In this document: piece by piece, positions 30,674 through 38,719 of the stretch | How positions within the stretch are numbered: position 1 is the first letter of the stretch | Layout: each line of letters starts with the position of its first letter | NCBI GenBank assembly: GCA_963784195.1 | Contig: CAWARA010000015.1 | Location: 372,001-436,000, forward strand | Source of the DNA: CAVQAH01 sp963784195 | GTDB lineage: Bacteria; Acidobacteriota; Vicinamibacteria; Vicinamibacterales; 2-12-FULL-66-21 | Length of the DNA stretch: 64,000 nt | Reading direction: 5' to 3' | Made by a program: the position numbers and the translations under genes | The notes under the pieces: model-generated | What the model saw: only the letters and a program-made list of their open reading frames with translations | The model's database searches: none | Told to the model about the DNA's origin: nothing

Positions 30674-31705
30674 CTACGAGAACTCCTCCACATGCGCCGC
30701 GAGGAGGCCGCGCAAGCGGGCGAAGCGCGGGAGGTGTTCAAGGTTGCTGCGCACGTAGCGCAGCGTTCGTGGGATGTACTGGATGTAGACGGGATTGCGC
30801 CGCGCGGTCGTCTGGTAGCCGAACGTGCCGAGCGCTTTCAGGTTGCGTTGGAGCGCCATCAGATCGAAGCGTCTCCTGAACTCTGCTTCCTTGCCGGTCT
30901 CACCCTTCAAGGCGAGGAAGTACGCGATCAGCTCGTCCACCGTCTGATCCGGAAGATCGACATACGAATCGCGCAGCAACGAGACGAGATCGTAGGTGTC
31001 GGGGCCCATGCGCGCGTCCTGGAAGTCGATGATGTACAGGCGATCCAGGTGCAGCATCAGGTTACGGCTGTGATAGTCGCGATGACACAGGACGCGAGGT
31101 TCCGCGGCCAGCTCGGCGACGATGGCCGCGAACTCGTGACGCAGTTCGTCGCGCGCGGAACCGGCGATCACCACGCCGCGGTACGCCTCGATAAAGTGCT
31201 TGATGAAGAAGTCCAGCTCCCACGTGAGCTTCTCGACGTCGAAGGCGATGCCATACGGCAGGAAGGCCGGCGCCGTGAGCTCCGCACCGCGCCGCTGCAA
31301 GGTCGCGATGAGCGCGACGGCCTGGCGGTAGAGCGCCGCGTGCTCGGCTGACGTCGATGCGCCGAGGTGCGCCTGCAGCGTGACGTCACCGAGATCTTCG
31401 AGCGCGAGCACGCCGATGTCTTCAGCGTGGCCGAGGACGGTCGGAATCGGGACCGGCATCTGCGCGAGCAGGCGCGCAACGTTGACGAATGACAGCTTCT
31501 CGAACTCGAACGCCTGCGCGTAGAGCGACAGGACGATCGAAGGCGCGTCGCGTGTCAGGACGCGATAGTAGCGTCGGTCGGAGGCGTCACCGGTCAGCGG
31601 CACGATACGCGGTGCGCGCGCGGCGAGCCCGCTGCGCTGCAGATACGTATCGATGCGCTCCTTCTGCTCGGCCGCCTCAGCAGGTCGTCTGTCAGTGGTC
31701 GTCAT
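30674..31705 (-). CDS. AmgK-like aminosugar kinase (APH fold)
   Basis: About 343 residues with the aminoglycoside-phosphotransferase fold. GDASDRRYYRV is the nucleotide-loop region, LCHRDYHSRNLML the catalytic loop (Asp as base) and LYIIDFQDARMGPDTYDLVSLL the metal site. This set is typical of AmgK, which phosphorylates N-acetylmuramate or N-acetylglucosamine at C1 in peptidoglycan recycling. The gene upstream is a MurU-like nucleotidyltransferase, the usual partner, which supports the call. ATG at 31705 (MTTTDRRP, preceded by GGAAAAA) is preferred over TTG at 31729. Confidence 0.8.
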   Translation of the reverse strand: MTTTDRRPAEAAEQKERIDTYLQRSGLAARAPRIVPLTGDASDRRYYRVLTRDAPSIVLSLYAQAFEFEKLSFVNVARLLAQMPVPIPTVLGHAEDIGVLALEDLGDVTLQAHLGASTSAEHAALYRQAVALIATLQRRGAELTAPAFLPYGIAFDVEKLTWELDFFIKHFIEAYRGVVIAGSARDELRHEFAAIVAELAAEPRVLCHRDYHSRNLMLHLDRLYIIDFQDARMGPDTYDLVSLLRDSYVDLPDQTVDELIAYFLALKGETGKEAEFRRRFDLMALQRNLKALGTFGYQTTARRNPVYIQYIPRTLRYVRSNLEHLPRFARLRGLLAAHVEEFS

Positions 31706-31810
31706 GCTTTTTCCAAGAAATTCCGTCAACTCCCACCTTCAACTCCCAACGTCGTTGATTAGCGCGTCGGCTTCGTTGATCGCTGTCGCGCAATCTGAAC
31801 ACGACGTCCA

Positions 31811-31837
31811 GATCAGGAGAACTTCTGGTTCCTGATC
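31811..31837. repeat. Hairpin between the MurU-like and AmgK-like genes
   Basis: GATCAGGA and TCCTGATC flank a 12-base loop. It lies just after the MurU-like stop (31849), and may trim or stabilise the message. Confidence 0.5.
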
Positions 31838-31848
31838 GCCAATCCTGT

Positions 31849-32823
31849 TTAGAACGGCCGTATGAGCAACTGGCCCTCCATCTGTTCATCTGGCTCCGGC
31901 GCGCGGCTCCCGGCAGGCACGATCGCACAGCGCTCGTAGCGCGCACCTGACGGAATCGTGACGCCATCGGCGACGATGCAGTCGGTCAGGTGAGCGTTGG
32001 CGGCGACGGTCACATCATCCCATAGAGCGGTGCGGATCACATGCGCTGAAACATCGACTGACGCCGTCGAGCTTCGCATCCGATCACCTTCGACGTTCGC
32101 CAGCTCCAGCGACGTTTCCAGACAGTCGGCGGGCGTTCCGATGTCCTGAAAACTGGCATCGCAGATGAAAGCCCGAAGGCTGCGAGGGTTATCGCGCATC
32201 AGCAGGGAATAGACCCCTCCGACCGAAAGGGCAGGAACGCCATCGTCGAGGCCCGCGAACGCCTGCCCGATCGCAGCCTGGACGCCGATGTAGTGGAACG
32301 ACGGTCCCTCCGAACCGGCACGGGTGAACGCGGTGATCCATCCTTCGTCGTTCACGAGGACCCCGCTGTACTTGTCGGGTCTGGGGTTGGGAATCAGCGC
32401 CATCGTGACGATGGCTCCGGACGCGAAGTGTTCGTCGAGCAGCGCGTTCGGATCGAGATCGGTGAGCGTGTCGCCGTTGACGAGCAAACACGTGTCGCGC
32501 ATGTCGTCGACCAGCAACGACAACGCGTGCCGCGGGCCGCCTCCCGATCCGAGCACGACGGGTTGTTCCCAGGAATAGCGCACGCGCACGCCGATGTCGG
32601 CGCCGTCGCCGACCTGCGCGGCGATCGACGCCGGTTGGTGATGAAGGTTGAGCACGAGATCGCGAACGTCGTGTTGTGCCAGCCAGTCGATCACCCGGCG
32701 GGCGAGCGGCACGCCGTTGACCGGTACCGCGGCCTTGGCGCGCCGCTCGGTGAGCGGCCGAAGGCGCGTGCCGAGCCCCGCGCGGCACGCCTCGCTACTC
32801 AGCGCCGCGGGGCGCCGTCGGAC
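31849..32823 (-). CDS. MurU-like sugar-1-phosphate nucleotidyltransferase, N-terminus disturbed
   Basis: GLGTRLRPLTERRAKAAVPV (about 32733-32790) is the nucleotide-binding signature, then GSGGGPRHAL, CLLVNGDTLTD (metal Asp), YIGVQ and FQDIGTPADCLETS. Family members join a nucleotide to sugar-1-phosphate; beside an AmgK-like kinase it is probably MurU, making UDP-N-acetylmuramate. No start codon is visible: the frame opens after stops at about 32824 with RRRPAALSSEACRAGLGTR where homologues have M-x-AL-x-LAAGLGTR. A GC-rich palindromic stretch occupies this place, so an indel or repeat insertion has probably damaged the start. The first in-frame GTG-type start (32712) would remove the signature. 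Confidence 0.75.
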   Translation of the reverse strand, partial: VRRRPAALSSEACRAGLGTRLRPLTERRAKAAVPVNGVPLARRVIDWLAQHDVRDLVLNLHHQPASIAAQVGDGADIGVRVRYSWEQPVVLGSGGGPRHALSLLVDDMRDTCLLVNGDTLTDLDPNALLDEHFASGAIVTMALIPNPRPDKYSGVLVNDEGWITAFTRAGSEGPSFHYIGVQAAIGQAFAGLDDGVPALSVGGVYSLLMRDNPRSLRAFICDASFQDIGTPADCLETSLELANVEGDRMRSSTASVDVSAHVIRTALWDDVTVAANAHLTDCIVADGVTIPSGARYERCAIVPAGSRAPEPDEQMEGQLLIRPF

Positions 32824-32836
32824 TTACTAGGGCTTC

Positions 32837-33412
32837 TCAAAGCATGCGCGCATCGGGCTCGGCAAAGACCATGTCGGCACCGGTCAAGCCGTGCGCGTCG
32901 CGGAACTGCAGGAAGAGACCGCGGTACGAATCGAGGATGTAATCGTCAGGCGTGCGGCCGAGCGCTGCAGCCATGGCAGCGATGCCTTTTTCACCGCCTT
33001 CGATTTCCACGAAGACACCGACCGGCGTTTCGTCGATCGCGACGATGACATCTTCGTGGGCGAACTCCTCGCGATACTTTTCGTACGTGAACCAGACGTG
33101 CAGCCCCAACTCCTCGAGAACGCGGAGCAGGATGGTGCCGTCGCCCACGACGGTCTCGAGCTCCTCGCGAATCTTCATCGCCCCCGGCTGGACCGGACCC
33201 TTGAACGTCAGCCGGCTCTTGCCATTCTCGACGCGCACGCGCAGGACGCAACGCCGGCGCCGCAGCTGCTCGTCGTCGCTGTCGAGGAGCGAGTCCTCCT
33301 GGAGACGGCGGCCAAGCATGGGTGTCGCGCCCGCGTCGAGAATCGCTTTCCGTGCTTCTTCGGCCGATTTGAACCGAAGCTTCACTTCACGTTCGAGCGT
33401 CAATGAAGACAT
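32837..33412 (-). CDS. CYTH-domain protein (CyaB/thiamine-triphosphatase-like)
   Basis: 191 residues. The opening LEREVKLRF is the ExExK motif, followed by alternating basic and acidic strands (RCVLRVRVENGKSRLTFKGP, MKIREELETVV, IVAIDETPVGVFVEIEGG) that build the triphosphate tunnel. CYTH enzymes cleave or cyclise triphosphates (tripolyphosphate, thiamine triphosphate, ATP); which one is not readable. The ATG at 33412 is clear. It is upstream of, and likely co-transcribed with, the MurU-like and AmgK-like genes. Confidence 0.85.
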   Translation of the reverse strand: MSSLTLEREVKLRFKSAEEARKAILDAGATPMLGRRLQEDSLLDSDDEQLRRRRCVLRVRVENGKSRLTFKGPVQPGAMKIREELETVVGDGTILLRVLEELGLHVWFTYEKYREEFAHEDVIVAIDETPVGVFVEIEGGEKGIAAMAAALGRTPDDYILDSYRGLFLQFRDAHGLTGADMVFAEPDARML

Positions 33413-33453
33413 GGCACTCCTGAACTAGTGTCCTTAGGCCGTCAAACCGCGCA

Positions 33454-34328
33454 TTATACCGATATCGACCGACCGGCTCTACGCCAGATCCACCGGCGGA
33501 CGGCGACGTACATCACGAAACATTCCAGGGCAAACGGTGGAAATCCGCCGAAACCCAGCACCGGCATCTCGAAAATCTTCACTTCGGGAAGAATGGGGAC
33601 GTTGTAGATCCATTTGGCTCCAGCCCAGTAGTTCCAGAATTCCCACACCACACCGCAGACCAGCCCTGCCAGCAGCAGGTTGACGAGCCGGTCCCGCCGT
33701 CCCTGGCGAAGGTCGCCCAGCAGCGATTCGTGTCCGGCGCGAGCGTTCAGCGGATCGAGCAGAAAGATGAATCCGAGGAACACCGGTGCGGCCAGGTACG
33801 TCGAGGGATGGATGATGGGAAGCAGAAGCATTGCCGCCCCGAGCGTAACGCTGACCCAGGCCAGGGGGCTCAGGTTCTGCGGCGTAATACCTGGAGGGCG
33901 AGCCTGTTTGCCTCCAGGGCGGAGCGTTGCGATCAGCTCACCGGTCTCAAAGATCGCCGGCGAGATGGTCGCGAACGACCAGAGGTAGCCGAAGTAGCGG
34001 AGCGGCCGCCACTCGGGCAAGCCGACGTAGTACCAGTTGTGGATGAAGTACCTTGTTGTACATCTCGAAGATCACCCACAGCGGCACTGAGACGACGGCG
34101 AGGAAGAACAACTCGGAGCGGCGAGTCGCGTAACCAGGAACTGGCGCGGCGCTTCCAGACGAGGCCGTCGACGAGCAGGATGTAACCGGTCCAGGCAATT
34201 GGTGTGTGCCACGAAAGGAACGGCTCGACGCGTGCCAACATCCCGGCCTGCGAGGTGAGCATCGCGGTTAGGCCGATCCAGGCATAAGCGTGCGGACGTG
34301 CGACGTGCGGACGTCCGACGTGCTTCAT
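33454..34328 (-). CDS. Polytopic membrane protein of unknown function, two frameshifts
   Basis: Pieces in three frames make one protein with five or six membrane segments: WIGLTAMLTSQAG, TPIAWTGYILLVDGLVW, LFFLAVVSVPLWVIFEMYN, then WYYVGLPEWRPLRYFGYLWS, LAWVSVTLGAAMLLLPII, LAAPVFLGFIFLLD and LLLAGLVCGVVWEFWNYWAG. Frame changes lie near 34118 and 34050. The ATG at 34328 overlaps the MidA-like stop as ATGA, so the two are translationally coupled. The pattern of Trp/Tyr-rich helices recurs in uncharacterised acidobacterial membrane proteins; no function is claimed. Confidence 0.65.
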
Positions 34329-35450
34329 CGGGTGAGCCGGCCGCTCGAGAAACCGCGGAGCGTGCTCCGCTCGACACCCTTGGCGAACGCCATGACCTTC
34401 ATCGGTCCTGCCAAGACCACCGGGCATCATCAACGTCTGCGCAGCCAGTCTCTCCTTCAGGGCGGAGATGCTCGAGTCTGATGGCAGGCGATCCGTCAGT
34501 CCGAGGTTCAGCAGGAAATAGCTCTGGTCGATGAGTCCGACGTCTGTCATTCCGGCAGCCCGTGCCGTGCGTTGAACGGCGGTCAGATTGACGTGACCTG
34601 TCAGGTCGTTCCTGCCGGGATCGTCGAACCATCGCGCACCGTTCATGGCGTGGCCGCGGTATGCAACCAGCGTTCCTTCGGGGTGCATCGTCGACATCAA
34701 ATCGGCTTCGTCGCTGCCGTAGTCGATGAGGAGCAGGTAGCCTCGTTCGATCGCCGATGCTGCGCGCTCGATCCAGTCGGTGGCGGCGAGGCTGACTTCG
34801 GCGCGCTCGCCGTTGGCCGGCCGAGACGCGAGATGGGAGAGCTGTTCTGCGACGCGGCCATCGGTGAGGGGACAGACTGTTTCCGCAAACGATCCATCGA
34901 TCTCGGTCACGCAGACCTCACGGATCTCACTGCCGTCGAATTGGACGACGTGGAGCGGGAAGGCGTCGAGGAGCTCGTTGGCGAAGATCACGCCGGTGAC
35001 GCTGGCTGGCAGATCCGCCGCGGCATCTGCCAAGCGAGTCTGATGGTGCGCCAGTGTCTTCAGTTGCGTCTGGCGTGCGCGTGCACTCCGCTCGACCAAG
35101 GTCACGCGGGCGTGCGAGTAGCAGTCAGGGAAATCTCGCGCGAGGGCATCGAGGAGATCGCGCATCAGGCGGCCATCACTGGCTCCTGCCTCGACGAGAT
35201 CGAACTCGGCTAGAGACGCGCCGCCCATGGCCTCGTACATCTCGGCAACCTGAACGGCGAGCATTTCTCCGAACAGCCGTCCCACGTCGACGTTCGTGAA
35301 GAAGTCGCCCGCTCGCCCCGAGCGTCGTTCAGCCGTGGCGTAGTAGCCGTGCTCTGGATCGTAGAGCGCGACCTCCATGAACTCCGCTACGGTGATCGGT
35401 CCGTGCGATCGGATGCGCTCGAGCAGGATCTCTGTCGCTGAACTGGCCAT
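34325..35450 (-). CDS. MidA-like SAM-dependent methyltransferase, one frameshift
   Basis: The MidA/NDUFAF7 family methylates an arginine of respiratory complex I in mitochondria; bacterial roles are less clear. Motifs: GPITVAEFMEVALYDPEHGYY, GDFFTNVDVGRLFGEMLA, LVEAGASDGRLMRDLL (SAM loop), VIFANELLDAFPLH, LLIDYGSDEADL and GHVNLTAVQ. Near 34410 one extra base moves the frame; read through, it ends GGLGRTMKVMAFAKG, the expected family end, with the TGA at 34325. The start at 35450 (MASSATEILLERIR) is natural. It overlaps the membrane-protein gene by four bases. Confidence 0.85.
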
Positions 35451-35466
35451 CGTTCGTTGAAATGCG

Positions 35467-35553
35467 ACTTTTTCGTGGTCCGTCGCTCGTCGCTCGGAGA
35501 ACTGTAGCTACGGACTACGGACTACGGACTACGGGACTACGGATACGGACTGA
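35467..35553. repeat. GCTCGTC and CTACGGA tandem words upstream of the MidA-like gene
   Basis: CGTCGCTCGTCGCTCGG is followed by four CTACGGA units (about 35509-35545). The former word also occurs at 15871-15937. Confidence 0.8.
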
Positions 35554-35561
35554 CCAGGGCA

Positions 35562-35601
35562 CAAACAGAAAATCGCTGACGGGAAGTTCCCGTCAGCGAT
35601 T
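35562..35601 (-). terminator. Terminator after the HtrA-like protease gene
   Basis: Minus-strand perfect stem AATCGCTGACGGGAA with TTCCCGTCAGCGATT (35601-35571) followed by TTCTGTTTG. It is about 50 bases past the protease stop. The strongest hairpin terminator in the window. Confidence 0.85.
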
Positions 35602-35635
35602 CGTCTGTTGCGTTCGTTGTGGCGGACGAGCGTTC

Positions 35636-35652
35636 CCTGAGCCTGTCGAAGG
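35636..35652. repeat. Dispersed CCTGAGCCTGTCGAAGG element
   Basis: Ends one base before the degP-like stop codon. Other copies: 12782-12798 (inside the PD40 gene) and 16351-16367 (one mismatch). Confidence 0.8.
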
Positions 35653-35653
35653 G

Positions 35654-37230
35654 TTACCGCTTCTTCAGAATCAGGAAATTCTCCGTGCCGTTGCGCCAGA
35701 CGAGCAGCGTCACAGCTCCGCCTGCCGGGACCTTCTGCAACTCGCGGGTGACCTGGCTGACGCTCGTCACCGGTACCCGGTTGACCTCGAGAATGACGTC
35801 GCTCGGTGCGACACCACCCGCCGCCGCTGCGCTGTTGCGCTCGACGTGCGTCACGATCACCGCTCCGCGATCGCGTGGAAGGTCCATTTCCCGCGCGATG
35901 TCGGGCGTGACCGACTCGATGTCCATGCCCAACCCGGTTGACGCCTGGTCCTCGTCCGGCTGGTTGCGCCGCGCGGTCTGACGGCCCTGCTCCTGATCGA
36001 GGTTCAGCTCGGCCACCGTGACGTTGAACGTCTTGCGCTCAACCTGGCTCTCTTTGTTCTGCGGATGACCGTCACCGGAACGCTGCTGCCCGGCTTCGTG
36101 TTGACGACCATCCCGACGAGCATGTCACTGTCCTTCACCGGACGTCCGTTGAACTCGATGATCACGTCGCCGGCTTTCAGCCCGGCCCGGTCGGCCGGCT
36201 CGCCACGGTTCACGCTGCTGAGGAGCGCGCCCTCGCCCTTCGGCACGCCCATCTCTTCGGCAGCACCCTTGTCGAGCGGGAAGCGGTTCACGCTGATGCC
36301 CATGACGCCGCGCGTCACCTTGCCAGTGCGCAGCTGCGGCAGCAGATCCCGGATCGTGTTGATGGGTGTCGCGAACCCGATGCCGATGTTGGCCGACCGC
36401 TGATCGGTGTAGATCGCCGTGTTGATACCGACGACCTCCCCGCGAACGTTGAGCAGCGGCCCGCCGGAGTTGCCCGGATTGATCGCCGCGTCGGTCTGCA
36501 GCATGTTCTGCTCGCGGCCGGCAACACCGCCGAACGGACGGCCGAGGGCGGAGATCACGCCCACGGTGATCGTGTGGGTGAGGCCGAAGGGGTTGCCGAT
36601 GGCCATGACCCAGTCGCCCGGCTGCATCTGATCGGAGTCGCCGAACCGCGCTTCGGGAAGCGAAGCCGACGGCATCTCGGTGAGTTGAATGAGCGCGCTG
36701 TCGGTCAGCGTGTCGCGGCCGATGACTTTCGCCGCATACAGTTTCTCGTTCGGGTTGTTGAGGTTCGCGCCGAAGAGACTGACCTTGATGTCGTCAGCGC
36801 CGTCCACGACGTGGTTGTTCGTCAGGATCAGCCCGGATTTGTCGATGATGAACCCGGTTCCCGTTCCTTGCGTGAAACGTTCGTCGTCTTCGGGCGCGCG
36901 GCCGCGGCCTCCCGGGGCGCGTGGGGTCTGGCCAGGTGCTCCGAAGAACCGTCTCAGGAACTCGTCGCCGCCTTCAGTGAGCTCCCGCCGCGCCTTCGCT
37001 GTCGTCTGGATGTAGACGACCATCGGCGTCTGGGCTTTCGCGATGTTGCGGAACGTCGTGGCGTCGACCGGGCCCGCGGGCGGTGCGCTGTTCACCGGCG
37101 GAACGTTGACCGTCTGTGCCGACGATGCCTGCGGCAGGCCCCACTGGGACGCGATCACCATGCCGACCGCCGCGGATGCAATTGCTATGAGGACGGCGTA
37201 GAAGAGAGTGGTCTTACGCGTGGACATCAT
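35654..37230 (-). CDS. HtrA/DegP-type periplasmic serine protease, one frameshift
   Basis: About 525 residues. A signal anchor (TTLFYAVLIAIASAAVGMVI) precedes a trypsin-like domain with the triad His in LTNNHVVDG, Asp in LTDSALIQL and Ser in INPGNSGGPLL. Two PDZ domains follow (RGVMGISVNRF to DRAGLKAGDVIIEF, and GLGMDIESVTPDIAREM to VAPSDVILEVNRV). Such proteins degrade or refold misfolded envelope proteins. One extra base near 36045 shifts the frame within VTVIRNKESQVERKTF. ATG at 37230 (MMSTRKTT) has AGGGAGA six bases upstream. A Gly/Pro-rich insert (APGQTPRAPGGRGRAPEDD) precedes the active-site His, as in the flexible loop of DegQ/DegP. Confidence 0.9.
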
Positions 37231-37357
37231 CGTTCTCCCTGGTCTCCCTGTCGTGCCAGTGCGCATGGCTTGCGACTGCTCCGCCAACGCCCGAGCTTCC
37301 TCCGGTCGCTCGAGCCGGCGCTTCCGAGCCCCGAGCCGCGATCTCCGATTCCGATTT

Positions 37358-38539
37358 CTACACTAACGTCACGATCTCCTGCTGTCGCGGACCGGTGACG
37401 AACGCTTCGCGCTCGCCGACGAACATGTTGATCTCGGTGCGCACGCCGAAGCGGTTCGTATAGATCCCTGGCTCGATGGTGAATCCCGTTCCGGGGATGA
37501 GACGCCGATCGTCGTGGGTCTCGTAGTCGTCCATGTGGACGCCGTTGCCATGCACCTCTTCGCCGAGGCTGTGGCCAGTCCGGTGGATGAACCGATCGCC
37601 GAGGCCCGCGCGGTCTATCACCGTGCGGCAGGCACGGTCGACCTCGAACCCTCGCAGTTCCCGTCCTTCGCGCACAGCCGACTCGACCAGCGCGATGGCG
37701 GCGTCGCGGCCGTCCCGCGCCGCGGCGAATGCCGTCGCGTATTCCTCGGGAACCCGGGAACCCGTAAATGCAACCCAGGTGATGTCAGCAAACACCGCGC
37801 CGGGTTTGCGCAGCTTACCCCAGAGGTCGATCAAGACAATCTCGTTGGGACGGATGGCCCGGTTGGCGTCGCGGGTGGGCATGTAATGCGGATTCCCCGC
37901 GTTTTCCTGCGCGGACACATTGGGTGGGTCGTGGGCGAAGATCCCCTCCTGTTCGAACCACCCGAGCATCGCCGACTGAACGTCGAGCTCGGTCAGCGGA
38001 GTACCAGCCCCAACGCTCTTGCGGATCAGGTCGAACGCCTGGTCCTTGATCCGATAGAGCGCGTCGGATGCGGTGCGGTGCGTCGCGAGCGCGGCGTCGT
38101 CCCAGACCGCCTCGAACCGTTGCACGAGATCGCCCGACGAGACGACCTCGACGCCGAGCTGCCGGACCGCCTCGACCGTTCCTGCGTCCACGCGGGACAC
38201 ATACGGGATGGCATTGTTCGGCGAATACTCCATTGCCACTCGCTTCATCCCGGACAGCAGACTCCGCAACCCGTTGCCGAGCTGCTCGCGTCCGGCGTAC
38301 GGCTGTTTCTCTCCCGGCAGATCGTCGAGATTATGGCGTTCGATCGCGTGAACGAGCCCGCGAGGATTACCTTCCGCGGGAATCAGGTAATACCAGCGGC
38401 GCGTCGCCATCTTGGTTGACGTGGCGAGCCCGGTGACACGTCCGGCGATAGGGTTGGATCCGTGGAAATCGTAGAGCAACCAGCCGTCGAGTCCGTCCGC
38501 GTGAAGCGCACGCTGGACCGCTGCTACAGGGAGAGCCAT
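37358..38539 (-). CDS. M24-family aminopeptidase (Xaa-Pro peptidase type)
   Basis: 393 residues. N-terminal creatinase-type domain (LDGWLLYDFHGSNPIAGRVTGL), then the pita-bread catalytic domain with the metal ligands LIDLWGK and FADITWVAF (Asp), HRTGHSLGEEVHGNGV (His), FTIEPGIYTN (Glu) and VRTEINMFV (Glu). It should remove N-terminal residues before proline from peptides. No signal peptide, so cytosolic. Intact frame. On the minus strand TATACT lies six bases before the ATG, compatible with a leaderless message. Confidence 0.87.
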   Translation of the reverse strand: MALPVAAVQRALHADGLDGWLLYDFHGSNPIAGRVTGLATSTKMATRRWYYLIPAEGNPRGLVHAIERHNLDDLPGEKQPYAGREQLGNGLRSLLSGMKRVAMEYSPNNAIPYVSRVDAGTVEAVRQLGVEVVSSGDLVQRFEAVWDDAALATHRTASDALYRIKDQAFDLIRKSVGAGTPLTELDVQSAMLGWFEQEGIFAHDPPNVSAQENAGNPHYMPTRDANRAIRPNEIVLIDLWGKLRKPGAVFADITWVAFTGSRVPEEYATAFAAARDGRDAAIALVESAVREGRELRGFEVDRACRTVIDRAGLGDRFIHRTGHSLGEEVHGNGVHMDDYETHDDRRLIPGTGFTIEPGIYTNRFGVRTEINMFVGEREAFVTGPRQQEIVTLV

Positions 38540-38545
38540 CTACTG

Positions 38546-38551
38546 AGTATA
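38546..38551 (-). promoter_or_regulatory. Candidate leaderless -10 of the M24 gene
   Basis: Minus-strand TATACT followed by six bases and the ATG at 38539. No clear -35; TATATC about 20 bases upstream is an alternative -10. Confidence 0.35.
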
Positions 38552-38688
38552 CCGTCGCGTCGCCACATGAGATATAGGACGACGAAGATCTTCGTAAGGT
38601 TTGCCAACTCCTGCTAACTGCCGTCCTGACCACCTGTTAAAGTTGTTAACGTCAGTCGGACAGTTCGAACCCGTGAACTGGGACCTAC

Positions 38689-38694
38689 TATAAT
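38689..38694 (+). promoter_or_regulatory. TATAAT -10 of the first VWFA gene
   Basis: A perfect TATAAT at 38689-38694 overlaps the first in-frame ATG (38693), so translation must begin later, at 38720. No good -35 at the usual distance. GTTAAAGTTGTTAAC about 45 bases upstream is an inverted repeat that could bind a regulator. Confidence 0.5.
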
Positions 38695-38719
38695 GTTCAG
38701 GCCTGCCTTCCGGAACGCC

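Noticed and set aside
33933..35450. A 505-codon fusion of methyltransferase and membrane protein
   Set aside because: Produced by an indel near 34410; restored frames give an ATGA overlap of two normal genes.
38693..38719. Start of the first VWFA gene at 38693
   Set aside because: That ATG overlaps a perfect TATAAT; the signal peptide is natural from 38720.
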